Shown in pieces: positions 1 to 8,404 of a stretch of 64,000 bases of DNA (its first letter is position 1; each line of letters begins with the position of its first letter). The position numbers were made by a program, and so were the translations under genes. The notes beneath the pieces were generated by a model. The model made no database searches. It had not been told where the DNA came from and saw nothing but the letters and a program-made list of their open reading frames with translations. The stretch is from Prevotella sp. UBA2456. GTDB taxonomy: Bacteria; Bacteroidota; Bacteroidia; Bacteroidales; Bacteroidaceae. The DNA is taken from positions 1 through 64,000 of the forward strand of contig DDPY01000024.1 in assembly GCA_002342415.1 (NCBI GenBank), written 5' to 3'.

Positions 1-2
1 TG

Positions 3-209
3 TGGGTGCAATTTGCCAAGACCGGCAATCCCTCGCTCACGGCTGAGCAATCGCCCGACGGCAAGGCCAAGGAGTGGCCGCTCTACGACCAGAAGGACAA
101 GCAGGTGATGGTGCTCGACGAGTTCGACATCCATCCGGCTAAGGAGGCTGAGCTGAAGATTGTGGACTGGGAGAGAACCTACTTCCTCACCAATTATTAT
201 ATGCCCTGA
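3..209 (+). CDS. C-terminal end of a type-B carboxylesterase (partial)
   Basis: Only the last 68 codons are in the window; the reading frame is open to the left edge and ends at TGA 207-209. The visible peptide contains FAKTGNPS followed by a W-P-x-Y segment, which is the usual C-terminal signature of the carboxylesterase/para-nitrobenzyl esterase alpha/beta-hydrolase family, where it follows the catalytic histidine region. The catalytic Ser, Glu and His must lie upstream and cannot be checked. Members hydrolyse small carboxylic esters; in Bacteroidota they are often secreted and linked to acetyl or feruloyl esters of plant glycans, which would suit the xylan genes further right, but that link is inference. 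The apparent GTG at position 6 is an internal valine codon, not a start. Confidence 0.7.
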   Translation, partial: WVQFAKTGNPSLTAEQSPDGKAKEWPLYDQKDKQVMVLDEFDIHPAKEAELKIVDWERTYFLTNYYMP

Positions 210-250
210 CCGTCCAGCAGTTGACACGCCTTCGTCACATCTATGCGCCT

Positions 251-394
251 GTTCAGACCACCCCTGCCCCTCCTAACTTAGGAGGGGAAATGATTACTGC
301 CGTAGGTACTAACTATCGTAGGTGCAGACAAGACAGGGCGTGCAAGGTAACTACTTCCCCTCCTAAGTTAGGAGGGGTAAGGGGTGGTCTGAAC
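251..394. repeat. REP/MITE-like inverted repeat pair
   Basis: Two arms of about 39-40 bases (251-289 and 355-394) are inverted copies of each other apart from one substitution and one single-base gap. Each begins or ends with GTTCAGACCACCCC and each carries its own inner palindrome CCCCTCCTAACTTAGGAGGGG-like core (269-287 and 357-376). The 65-base centre has no open frame of note. The whole unit can fold into a long cruciform or two separate hairpins and could act as a terminator for the esterase gene. It looks like a small non-autonomous repeat of the REP or MITE type; similar GGGGTGGTCTGAAC-containing palindromes are, from memory, common between Bacteroidota genes. It has no coding capacity. 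Confidence 0.75.
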
Positions 395-449
395 AAGTGG
401 CTATTATACCAACTTATTTTTTTACGATTACTTAAAAGCAGCAAAATTT

Positions 450-3083
450 ATGAAGGAAAAGATCGATTACTCTCGGAAGGCCAATTGGTACCAGATTCCG
501 GAAATCACCAAGGATGTTGACACGTTCTACATCTATGCAACAGAATACATTATGGGAAGTCTCGTGGAGGGAGCTCCCGACTATGCCACGCTCGACAACG
601 AAGAGATGCTGCAGGGCGTGGTGCTTGAATATAATGCACACGCAAGCGTGTATGAGGACTCCACCAACGTGTTTGTACCCTATTACCGGCAGTCTGGCTT
701 GCGCTATGCGGGTGAGGTGTACAAAAAGACGGGAAACATCGACGCAGCCATTTCCGGCCAGTGTTACGACGACATTACTGCCGCACTCGACTACTATTTC
801 GAGCACTACAACGAGGGGCGGCCGTTCATCATCACAGGTCACAGCCAGGGTTCGGCCATCGTCAGGCTCGTACTGAAGAAATACTTCAAGGAGCACCCTG
901 ACCGCTACGAGCGCATGGTCGCCGCCTACGTCATTGGCTACTCCATCACGAAGGAAGACCTGGAGTCCTATCCGCACCTGAAATTTGCCACGGGCGAGAC
1001 CGATGCAGGCGTTATCGTCAGTTGGAACACCGAGGGACCCAAGAATATGGAGCAGAACGCACCAAACTGTGCCATGCTGCCACACGGAATCTGCATCAAC
1101 CCGCTGAACTGGAAACTCGACGAGACCTACGCACCGGCAAGCCTGAACTTAGGATCGCTGGTGGAGGACGAGAATACCGGCGAGGCAAAGATAGCCGACA
1201 TCGGTGTTGACGCGCAGATCAATCTTGCGCGCGGTGTAGTCGTGACGAACGCACAGATTCCACCAATGCCAGAGGAGGTCATCAAGGTCGCTGCTCAGTT
1301 CTTCGGCCCGGATGCCCGTCACGACAACGACTACACCTACTTCTATAACAATATCAAGGATAACGTGGCGAAGCGCATCGTAACCTACAAAAGGTACATG
1401 CCACAAGACCGTGTAAAGACCGTTGCAGACCTCGTGGTCTATGGCAAGATTTTCACTTCAGAGGACAATCTGAAGGTAGAAGCCTTTGCCGTGAAAGACG
1501 GCAGATACGTGTACGTAGGCGACAAGGCGGGGGCCGAGGCTTTCATCGAGTCTGGCAAGACTGAGGTCATCGACTACAGCGGAAAAGGACTTGTAATGCC
1601 CAGTTGCGGCAATGGCCACGCACACTATTCCATGGGTGTCGCCTTGCCGTCTGTCGGAACAATAGTCGCAGATAAATTTGACCCAGAGAAGTTCTTGAAT
1701 GAAACAGTTCCCACCGCTGTCAAGAAAGCGAAGGAGACAGGGGCGAAGACCGTCTTTGGTTTCGGATGGAATTATATAGGCTTCTGTGAGAAGATGCCCA
1801 CCCGTCAGCAGCTGGACGCCATCTGCAGCGACATTCCCATTTACTTCGCGGATGACGAAGGCCACAAGGGACTGGCCAACACCCTCTGCCTGGTCAAGGC
1901 CGGCATTATGAAGGCCGACGGCACGGTGCTTAAAAAGGAGAAAGACATTCGCGGCGGCGAGATTGTGATGGGGCCTGACGGTACGCCTACCGGACTGCTG
2001 AAGGAGCAGGCAGGCACCTACACACGTTCCTTCCTCGACAATGACAACCTCTATACCGTTGACGTGGCAAAGGCCAATATGGTCAAAATCCAGGAGCAGC
2101 TGTTGTCGGAGGGCTACACGATGTACATCGATGGATGGGGCAACTATTTCTATAACGACAATTTCTACAGGGCCGCCCAGCAGATGGACAAGGCCGGCGA
2201 CATGAAATTCGTGCTGGGTCTGAGCTATGAGATGGAAAGCTGGATGAATGTGGACGAGTCCTTGGCCAAGGCCGCTGCAGTCCAGCAATTCGCCACCACA
2301 CGTGTAAAGACCAACTGGCTCAAGCTCTTCATGGACGGTACGGTCGAAGGTGGCACAGGATTTGTGGAGCCACTCTATCCTGACGGTCACCAGGGTCTCG
2401 CCAACTGGACAGAAGAGGAGCTGACAGACATCACGCGCAAGACGAATGCCATCGATATGACCATGCACATACACACCATGGGCAACAAGGCTGTCAATTA
2501 CGTTGTCAGTGCCTATGCCAATGGCGGAAGGGACGAAATGCGCAATACGCTGGTACACGCACGTAACGTCAATGCACAGGATTATCAGCGGATGGCCGAC
2601 CACGACATATATGTCGTTGCGGGCATGCTGTGGCATCGCGGCCCCTCTTGGTTGGCCGGCTATATCCGGGAGAAGGGACTGGCACCTGTAGGACAGGAGG
2701 ACAAGTCATATCCGATGAAATCATATTTCGACAACGGCATAACCATGTGCTCTCACACCGACTATCCGGCAACAAGCGGCAGTCCCGACGATCCGTTTGG
2801 CGTGATGGAGCTTGCTGTGACCGGGCAACTTCACGGCGAGGACGACACCCCATGGTGGCCCGAAGAGCTGCTGACCCGCGAACAGGCCCTCGCCGCCCTG
2901 ACCCTCAACGTTGCCAAGCAGATGTTCATCGAGGATGAGAGAGGCAGCATCAAGACCGGCAAGTATGCCGACTTCTTGCTCGTCACCAAGGACGTGCTGT
3001 CGTGCCCGGCCAATGAGATCCACGAAGCCAAGCCTGCAGCCACCTACTTTGAGGGGAAAAAGGTCTTTGAAAATGAAGAATAA
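450..3083 (+). CDS. Fused DUF3089 alpha/beta-hydrolase and YtcJ-type amidohydrolase
   Basis: The 877-residue product joins two enzymes that are normally separate. Residues 1-310 resemble DUF3089, an alpha/beta-hydrolase-like family: an ANWY start, a VDTFYIYAT strand and a nucleophile elbow GHSQGS with Ser132. Residues 325-877 resemble the YtcJ branch of metal-dependent amidohydrolases: the first metal site reads NGHAH (388-392) where D-x-H-x-H is usual, then MHIHTMG, LVHARN and the late metal-ligand Asp in SHTDYP. The usual cytoplasmic C-terminal sheet with KYADFLLV is present. No signal peptide or membrane segment is seen. The substrate is unknown; hydrolysis of an ester plus an amide or N-formyl bond in one molecule is possible but unproven. 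The next gene begins within 60 bases, so they may be co-transcribed. Confidence 0.75.
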   Translation: MKEKIDYSRKANWYQIPEITKDVDTFYIYATEYIMGSLVEGAPDYATLDNEEMLQGVVLEYNAHASVYEDSTNVFVPYYRQSGLRYAGEVYKKTGNIDAAISGQCYDDITAALDYYFEHYNEGRPFIITGHSQGSAIVRLVLKKYFKEHPDRYERMVAAYVIGYSITKEDLESYPHLKFATGETDAGVIVSWNTEGPKNMEQNAPNCAMLPHGICINPLNWKLDETYAPASLNLGSLVEDENTGEAKIADIGVDAQINLARGVVVTNAQIPPMPEEVIKVAAQFFGPDARHDNDYTYFYNNIKDNVAKRIVTYKRYMPQDRVKTVADLVVYGKIFTSEDNLKVEAFAVKDGRYVYVGDKAGAEAFIESGKTEVIDYSGKGLVMPSCGNGHAHYSMGVALPSVGTIVADKFDPEKFLNETVPTAVKKAKETGAKTVFGFGWNYIGFCEKMPTRQQLDAICSDIPIYFADDEGHKGLANTLCLVKAGIMKADGTVLKKEKDIRGGEIVMGPDGTPTGLLKEQAGTYTRSFLDNDNLYTVDVAKANMVKIQEQLLSEGYTMYIDGWGNYFYNDNFYRAAQQMDKAGDMKFVLGLSYEMESWMNVDESLAKAAAVQQFATTRVKTNWLKLFMDGTVEGGTGFVEPLYPDGHQGLANWTEEELTDITRKTNAIDMTMHIHTMGNKAVNYVVSAYANGGRDEMRNTLVHARNVNAQDYQRMADHDIYVVAGMLWHRGPSWLAGYIREKGLAPVGQEDKSYPMKSYFDNGITMCSHTDYPATSGSPDDPFGVMELAVTGQLHGEDDTPWWPEELLTREQALAALTLNVAKQMFIEDERGSIKTGKYADFLLVTKDVLSCPANEIHEAKPAATYFEGKKVFENEE

Positions 3084-3136
3084 TGAATTTGCTACCGCCA
3101 TCTCGTAGGCAGAGAAACATTCGTAATTTTGCGCTG

Positions 3137-4303
3137 ATGAAGTTACATGCACCTTTGTTGCCTTTAGCTCTCTGTCTTATGGCGGGTATCGTGGCTGGGC
3201 GGTGGCTCGACAGTTGGGCTGTCGCGCTGGCGTTGCTCGTGCTGATGGTCGTCGCGACGTGCCTGCTGTCGCGCCTCCCACGGTGGCAGACGGCAGGCAT
3301 CTGGTGTTGTATGGCACTCTTGGGGATGACGCTCGGCGCAAGGGTGCAGCCATCAGGCGAAAGCGGCAGTCGTGACGAGCGGGCTTTCATACTGCGACAG
3401 CAAGTGTTAGACCGCTATCGGCAGTGGGGAGTCAGTGAGGAGGCCTTTGGGGTGGTGGCGGCGATGACGCTGGGCGAGAAGTCGCTGCTGGAAAAAGACG
3501 TGAAGGAAACCTACTCGAAGGTGGGTGCCTCGCATATCCTCGCACTCAGCGGGCTGCATCTGATGATTATCTATGCGTTCATCTCGCTGTTTATCGCCTG
3601 GCGGCGCTTCCGCCTGCTCTCACAGGTGGTGATTGTTGCTGCGCTGTGGGCTTTTGCCTTTCTCGTCGGGATGTCGCCCAGCGTGGTGCGCTCGGCACTG
3701 ATGATTACCCTCTATGCGCTGCTCTCGCTGGGGCATCGTGAGCGTATGTCGGTCAACACGCTCTCGCTGGCTGCCATCGTGATGCTGGTGGTGAATCCGC
3801 CCTCGCTCTTCGACATCAGCTTCCAGCTGTCGTTTATGGCGGTGCTTGCCATTCTGCTGTTCAATCCGCTGTTTACCTATATCATTCCCCTCCATGTGCT
3901 CCAGCGCCACCGCTGGTTGAATGCCGTATGGGGAATGACTACCGTCTCGCTATCGGCACAACTGGGAACGGCACCGCTCATTGCCTATTATTTTCACCGT
4001 TTCTCCACCTATTTTCTGCTCAGCAACTATGTCGTAGTGCCTTTGGCCACCGTCATTCTGTATCTTGCACTGGCCAGCGTGCTCACTTGCTGGTGGGCGG
4101 CTGTGCAACAGTTGCTCGTAGGGTGCTTGTCGGCTGTGGTCGTAGCCATGAACCGTCTGCTGGAGACGATTGCCCAGTGGCCCTATTGCACCATCGACGG
4201 CCTGTATCCTTCGTGGCTACAGGTGGCGATGGTCTATATCATCATAGGCAGTGGCTATGTCTTGTTCAGCCTACGATTTGCAAGAGCTCGCCAAAGTGGC
4301 TGA
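3137..4303 (+). CDS. comEC: ComEC/Rec2-family competence membrane protein, minimal form
   Basis: A polytopic membrane protein of about 388 residues carrying the competence core: GEKSLLEKDVKETYSKVGASH, then ILALSGLHL, which is the family hallmark, followed by SPSVVRSALM and NPPSLFDISFQLSF. About nine or ten hydrophobic segments are visible. ComEC forms the inner-membrane channel for single-stranded DNA during natural transformation. The protein lacks the C-terminal metallo-beta-lactamase domain and most of the N-terminal OB-fold of full-length ComEC (700-800 residues), so it is a reduced version, as I recall is usual in this group. A frame-open ATG at 3083 overlaps the previous stop, but the hydrophobic leader begins at the ATG at 3137, and a TAATTTTG box lies at 3124-3131, so I prefer 3137. 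Its 3' end overlaps the convergent HAD gene by 38 bases. Confidence 0.8.
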   Translation: MKLHAPLLPLALCLMAGIVAGRWLDSWAVALALLVLMVVATCLLSRLPRWQTAGIWCCMALLGMTLGARVQPSGESGSRDERAFILRQQVLDRYRQWGVSEEAFGVVAAMTLGEKSLLEKDVKETYSKVGASHILALSGLHLMIIYAFISLFIAWRRFRLLSQVVIVAALWAFAFLVGMSPSVVRSALMITLYALLSLGHRERMSVNTLSLAAIVMLVVNPPSLFDISFQLSFMAVLAILLFNPLFTYIIPLHVLQRHRWLNAVWGMTTVSLSAQLGTAPLIAYYFHRFSTYFLLSNYVVVPLATVILYLALASVLTCWWAAVQQLLVGCLSAVVVAMNRLLETIAQWPYCTIDGLYPSWLQVAMVYIIIGSGYVLFSLRFARARQSG

Positions 4304-4967
4304 TCTTTTGCAAACGCTCGTGGGGATATTCCTCCGACTTCTCCAGTTCCCATACCACATGGAACGGGATATGTACGGCTCGCGCTCCGGCAGTCAGCGC
4401 TGGCGCAATGTCTGAGCGGAACGAGTTGCCCACCATCAGGGTTTCCTCAGGGGCTACGCCCAGATTTTCGCACAGTTGGCGATACTCCCTCTCTGTCTTG
4501 TTGGATACCGTCTCCATGTGCGAGAAATACTGTTCGAGGCCTGAGCGCTGCAACTTGCCTTCCTGGTCCATCAGCTCGCCCTTGGTAAACACCACCAGCT
4601 GATAGCGCCGCTGAAGTGACAACTGCTCCAATGTCTCGCTGACCTCGGGCAGCGGCGTGGTAGGAAAGGTAAGTAGCTCCTTGCCCAGCTCGATGAGCTT
4701 CATCACGATGTCGCCCGTTAGCTGTTGGCCGCTCACCCTTACCGCATTCTCTATTAGCGACAGTGTAAATGCCTTGGTGCCATAGCCTGTAAGCGACAGG
4801 TTCTGACGCTCGGTCTGGAACAGTCCCTCGCTGACCTCGCGTGCCGTCGCCCACGGACTAAGCATTTCACAACACTTGCGCTCTACCTCGTCAAACCACG
4901 ACTGGCAGTCCCACAGTGTGTCGTCGGCATCGAAGGCAATGACGCGAATATCGTTCCACCTCTTCAT
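4266..4967 (-). CDS. HAD-superfamily hydrolase (phosphatase)
   Basis: A 233-residue cytoplasmic haloacid-dehalogenase-like enzyme. Motif I is AFDADDTLWD (nucleophile Asp13, acid/base Asp15); motif II is VVFTKGE (Thr/Lys region near residue 126); motif IV is MVGNSFRSDIAPALTAG near residue 190, giving the Mg-binding Asp. The cap is a helical insert after motif I, typical of subfamily I phosphatases acting on small phosphate esters. The ATG abuts the stop codon of the upstream CoA-transferase gene with no spacing, so the two are almost certainly one operon. The last 38 bases overlap comEC tail to tail. The specific substrate cannot be told. Confidence 0.85.
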   Translation of the reverse strand: MKRWNDIRVIAFDADDTLWDCQSWFDEVERKCCEMLSPWATAREVSEGLFQTERQNLSLTGYGTKAFTLSLIENAVRVSGQQLTGDIVMKLIELGKELLTFPTTPLPEVSETLEQLSLQRRYQLVVFTKGELMDQEGKLQRSGLEQYFSHMETVSNKTEREYRQLCENLGVAPEETLMVGNSFRSDIAPALTAGARAVHIPFHVVWELEKSEEYPHERLQKISHFGELLQIVG

Positions 4968-6473
4968 TTATTTCACATACTCCGCGAAGTCGGTCAGGCG
5001 CATGTCGCCCTTGCGAGCCAGCGTGTCGTGCATGGCGAAGGCTGCCGGCAGGTTGTGACGGGTCTGTCCCATCTTCGAAATCTTCAGGTAGTCCCAGAGC
5101 AGCTGCTTGTAGTCGGGGTGTGCGCAGTTCTCGATAATCAGTTCTGCACGCTGTGCAGGCGACTTGCCGCGCAGGTCGGCAATACCCTGTTCGGTGACGA
5201 TGATGTTGACATCGTGCTCCGACGAGTCCTGATGGCTGACGAAGGGTACGATAGACGAGATGACGCCACCCTTGGCCACCGACGGGCAGGTGAAGATAGA
5301 CAGGTATGCGTTGCGGATGAAGTCGCCCGAGCCACCGATACCGTTCATCATCTTGGTGCCGCTGATATGGGTGGAGTTCACGTTGCCATAGAGGTCGGCC
5401 TCAATAGCAGTGTTGATGGCGATGACACCCAGTCGGCGGATAATCTCCGGCGAATTGGAAATCTCGCTCTGGCGCAGTGTCAGATGCTGCTTCATGTAGT
5501 CCATATTGTCGTAGACCTGCATCAGGCAGTCGTTCGATACGGTCAGCGAGCATGCCGAGGCATCTTTTACGCGGCCGGTGAGCATCATCTCGATGACCGA
5601 GTTCTGAATCACTTCGGTATAGATGTTGAAGTCGGGCACGTGCTTGTCTTCGCCCAGGGCTCCGAGGATGGCGTTGGCCGTAGAGCCCACACCGCTCTGC
5701 AGGGGCAGGAACTCACGCGGGATGCGTCCCTTGTGCATCTCCTCAACGAGGAACTCAGCAGTCAGGAAGCCAATCTTCTCTGTCACGGGGTCTGAGTCCT
5801 TGAAGGCACGGGCCTCGTCAGGGATATTGCACTCCACGACACCCACCACCTTGTCCTTGGGAATAGAAACATAGGGCTTGCCGATGCGGTCGCCTACATG
5901 CTCGATGGGGATAGCCTTGCGGTAGGGAGGATCCAGCGGCTCATACACATCGTGGATATACTTGGCGTTGGGGTTATGGAAGGAGTTGAGCTCCAGAATC
6001 ACCTTCTTGGCCAGACGGGCTGCCGTAGGCGAGATGCCTCCAGCGGCGGTGAGGTAGACATGATAGTCGTTGCCTGCCTCCTCGATGTCGCAGACTTCGA
6101 GGATGGCCCAGTCCACATCCCCATAGAAGCCATAGCGCAACTCCTGTGCCATGTGGCTCAGATGGAGGTCGTTGTAGGGAATCTCGCCCAGATTGACATG
6201 CTTGCGGAAGTCGGGGTTGGTGGTGTACGGGGCACGATACTTGATGGCCTGAGCGTTAGCCAGCACGCCATCGGTCGACTGACCAGTGGATGCACCAGTG
6301 AAGATACCTACCTTGAACTCGCGGCCTGCAGCATGCTCTGCTTCTGCCTTCACAGCCAGTTCCTTTGTTGTTGCCTTGGCCACACCAGCCGGTGTAAAAC
6401 CACTCATGGCGATGTTGTCGCCATTCTTAATCAGTGCTGCAGCCTCGGCAGCGGTCATCTTTGTATAAGCCAT
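4968..6473 (-). CDS. Acetyl-CoA hydrolase/transferase family, probable succinyl-CoA:acetate CoA-transferase
   Basis: A 501-residue class I CoA-transferase. The catalytic Glu is Glu287 in IYTEVIQNS, matching the Glu of the AarC/Cat1 family that forms the glutamyl-CoA thioester; the glycine loop GVGSTANAILGAL (261-273) fits the CoA and oxyanion site. Length and the full N-terminal MTAAEAAALIKNGDNIAMSG are typical of complete members. In succinate- and acetate-forming Bacteroidota this enzyme moves CoA between succinate and acetate or propionate at the end of fermentation, saving a thioester bond. It heads a two-gene operon with the HAD phosphatase. A canonical promoter lies at 6562-6591. Succinate versus another acid as acceptor cannot be decided from sequence alone. 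Confidence 0.88.
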   Translation of the reverse strand: MAYTKMTAAEAAALIKNGDNIAMSGFTPAGVAKATTKELAVKAEAEHAAGREFKVGIFTGASTGQSTDGVLANAQAIKYRAPYTTNPDFRKHVNLGEIPYNDLHLSHMAQELRYGFYGDVDWAILEVCDIEEAGNDYHVYLTAAGGISPTAARLAKKVILELNSFHNPNAKYIHDVYEPLDPPYRKAIPIEHVGDRIGKPYVSIPKDKVVGVVECNIPDEARAFKDSDPVTEKIGFLTAEFLVEEMHKGRIPREFLPLQSGVGSTANAILGALGEDKHVPDFNIYTEVIQNSVIEMMLTGRVKDASACSLTVSNDCLMQVYDNMDYMKQHLTLRQSEISNSPEIIRRLGVIAINTAIEADLYGNVNSTHISGTKMMNGIGGSGDFIRNAYLSIFTCPSVAKGGVISSIVPFVSHQDSSEHDVNIIVTEQGIADLRGKSPAQRAELIIENCAHPDYKQLLWDYLKISKMGQTRHNLPAAFAMHDTLARKGDMRLTDFAEYVK

Positions 6474-6474
6474 T

Positions 6475-6537
6475 GCGATTTACTATTTGACGATTTATTA
6501 TATTTTACTATTTTCGATTTACTATATTACGATTTCT
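6475..6537. repeat. AT-rich degenerate tandem repeat (GATTTACTATTT family)
   Basis: The leader of the CoA-transferase gene is made of repeated GATTTACTATTT/ACGATTTATTAT blocks with an approximate 7- or 14-base period. Related blocks occur at 25858-25910, inside the GH35 gene, and at 37918-37955, between xynR and xynF. It is not coding here. It resembles a simple-sequence satellite rather than a regulatory site. Confidence 0.55.
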
Positions 6538-6561
6538 TCGCCTTGTTTCCAAATTCGGGTG

Positions 6562-6591
6562 CAAAATTACTGAAAATCAGCATGAAAACAA
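6562..6591 (-). promoter_or_regulatory. Promoter of the CoA-transferase-HAD operon
   Basis: On the minus strand TTG (6589-6591) is followed after exactly 19 bases by TAATTTTG (6562-6569), matching the Bacteroidota housekeeping promoter TTTG-N19-TAnnTTTG. Expected start of transcription is near 6555, giving a leader of about 80 bases that contains the AT-rich repeat. Confidence 0.7.
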
Positions 6592-6663
6592 AATAATTCG
6601 CCCTTTTTTTGCATTCTCCATGCGAATGTTACTACTTTCCCCAATCCTTGCTTCTGTGTGTCT

Positions 6664-6780
6664 ACACTCCCCCCAATCTTGCCGGAAGCCCTTTGTACAA
6701 AGGGAAAGTGCCGGGGTGGGTGTTTGCCGAACACTCCCCCAACACTACACCCAACACTCCCCCCAACACTCCCCCCACTG
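6664..6780. repeat. Left inverted terminal repeat of the VapE element
   Basis: This arm starts with ACACTCCCCCC, continues through CCCTTTGTACAAAGGG and GGGGTGGGTGTTTG, and ends in a short tandem array of 11-12-base units AACACTCCCCC/AACACTACACCC. The reverse complement of 8405-8544 shows the same order: ACACTCCCCC, CTTTGTGCAAAG, GGGGTGGGTGTTTG, then the same array. The array stops a few bases before the stop codon of the VapE gene. Confidence 0.75.
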
Positions 6781-6784
6781 AGGG

Positions 6785-7996
6785 TCAGGCAGCTTTCAGC
6801 GGAATCACCCTGTAGTAACGCTGGTGACCATGCTCTGTGCTCTCGAATCCCAGCTCCTTGAGTGCCAAACCCAGGTGTACCATCGTGCTGTGACTGCTCT
6901 TGATGGAGGGATACTCGCGCTGAATCAGTTTCACGATGTCACCACTGCGCATCCTCACACCCTGCTCACCCTCTTTGGGTTTGCGGATACAGGCCTCTAC
7001 GACCTCAGCGATATCCTTCTGCTCCATGTACTCGAGGTTCATCTCCTGAATACGCGCCACCTCGTCGTTGTTGAACCAGTAGGGCGCCTTCTCTTCAATC
7101 ACCTCGTGCACCACTTGGGCATAGAGCTGTGGGTAGTCAATCTCGCCCGTGTTGTCGATGAACTGGCCATCGGGAATGGTCAGGCAGATGTATCGGCGAC
7201 TTCCGGTGGCATCGGTCAGCGGGTGGCGGTTGTTAGTGGTTGCCACAAACGACGCATAGCGTGGACGGTCCTCCTGGCTTGCACCATAGATGGGACGCCC
7301 GTTTACCTTGCTCTTCGAGAGTGTCTGTTTCAGTGCAGCATGCTGGCTGGGACGGACGGCATCCAGTTCGTCGAGGTTAACGATGAGGTTGTTGGTCAAG
7401 GCCATCTCCTTGTCGAACTTGTTCGAGAGGTTCAGGTGGTCCAGGTAGTACTGGCGCAGCTCCTTGGGCAGCAATCGGCGCAGGAAGGTGGTCTTTCCGC
7501 ATCCCTGAGCACCGATGAGCGTGGGTACGCACTCATTGCCGTGCAGCGTGTCCAGCTGCAGCCAGTGAGCCACCGCCGAGCGTAGCCAGATACTAAGATA
7601 CGCGAGCTGTTCGCTGCTGATGCCTGGAATGCGGCCAAACAGCTGTGCTACATGGTTCTGGCCGTCCCATTGCGGCAGATGACTGAGAAAATGGGCAATA
7701 GGATCGAATGTCGGCACCTCCTCAGAGTTGATGTATGCCTGAATGTCCGACTTCGGATTCTTACCCTCGCAGATGTCCTCGCGCATGGCCTGCAGCACGA
7801 TGCTGTTCAGGGCCAGTTGTGTCAGCGGACGAAACAGAGGTTCCTGGTCCTCCGAGGTCTTGGCGGCAAACTCCAACTTGCCGTTCAGCACGTTGCGGCG
7901 AAACAGGTAACGGTCGTTCAGAAACAGCTCTGCGGCGAGCGTTCCCACTTGCAAGGCATTCGTAGCCTTGCGCTGAATAAGTAATTCTTTACTCAT
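6785..7996 (-). CDS. VapE/VirE-family P-loop ATPase
   Basis: A 403-residue protein with the VirE/VapE helicase-like core: Walker A GAQGCGKTTF at residues 162-171, Walker B LIVNLDEL at 204-211, sensor ATTNN at 252-256 and an arginine finger in TGSRRY near 267. The N-terminal 100 residues hold a DFDPIAHFLSHLPQWDG-like segment that precedes the ATPase in this family, and the C-terminal 90 residues resemble the DUF3874 winged-helix-like tail. VapE proteins are superfamily 3-like initiators found in phage satellites, pathogenicity islands and Bacteroidota genomes, usually beside a primase; here there is none. It is the only gene between two inverted repeats, with its own promoter at 8082-8112. It may drive replication of that element, but this is inference. 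Confidence 0.8.
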   Translation of the reverse strand: MSKELLIQRKATNALQVGTLAAELFLNDRYLFRRNVLNGKLEFAAKTSEDQEPLFRPLTQLALNSIVLQAMREDICEGKNPKSDIQAYINSEEVPTFDPIAHFLSHLPQWDGQNHVAQLFGRIPGISSEQLAYLSIWLRSAVAHWLQLDTLHGNECVPTLIGAQGCGKTTFLRRLLPKELRQYYLDHLNLSNKFDKEMALTNNLIVNLDELDAVRPSQHAALKQTLSKSKVNGRPIYGASQEDRPRYASFVATTNNRHPLTDATGSRRYICLTIPDGQFIDNTGEIDYPQLYAQVVHEVIEEKAPYWFNNDEVARIQEMNLEYMEQKDIAEVVEACIRKPKEGEQGVRMRSGDIVKLIQREYPSIKSSHSTMVHLGLALKELGFESTEHGHQRYYRVIPLKAA

Positions 7997-8081
7997 AAGA
8001 TAATAAAAAGTTTTTGATGGTTAGTACTACATAGGCTTGTGTTTTTCATCGCCTACAGCACCCCGCTATGGAATGCAGGTG

Positions 8082-8112
8082 CAAAGGTACAAAATAGTCG
8101 TTGCGCTTGCAA
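8082..8112 (-). promoter_or_regulatory. Promoter of the VapE gene
   Basis: On the minus strand TTG (8110-8112) is followed after 20 bases by TACCTTTG (8082-8089). The predicted start is near 8075, leaving an 80-base leader before the ATG at 7996. Confidence 0.6.
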
Positions 8113-8404
8113 CTTTTAGGGTTGAAATTCGCGTAAAAAAGTGTTAATTTAACAAATCATTTCATGACATTTCCTGCTACAGGATATCATATATATTCAA
8201 AAATCACAACATTATGGCGGGTAACAGGGGAAACACGTAAGGGGCGCGAATTTATTCCCTCGCCAGGGAAAATTTGCGCCCTCGCCTGCGCGTAAATTTT
8301 CTATGGTTATCCAGCAAAAAACAGCCAGTGACAGCACAAATGCAGAATTATGAAATTATTAAACATCTGAAAGCCTTCGTTTTTCTCAATCCCTCATTTC
8401 TTCA
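8113..8404. other. Non-coding interior of the VapE element
   Basis: No convincing gene is seen. It contains a strong hairpin at 8243-8280, whose arms GGCGCGAATTTATTCCCT and AGGGAAAATTTGCGCC surround CGCC, followed at 8286-8300 by a partial extra copy of one arm (GCGCGTAAATTTT). Position and symmetry suggest a binding or replication site for the neighbouring ATPase, but nothing proves it. Confidence 0.5.

Noticed and set aside
221..520. 99-codon frame across the inverted repeat
   Set aside because: It is a translation of the palindromic repeat with no initiation context and overlaps the true hydrolase start in another frame.
1458..2636. 392-codon antisense frame over the amidohydrolase
   Set aside because: The plus-strand product has metal-site motifs; the antisense product resembles nothing.
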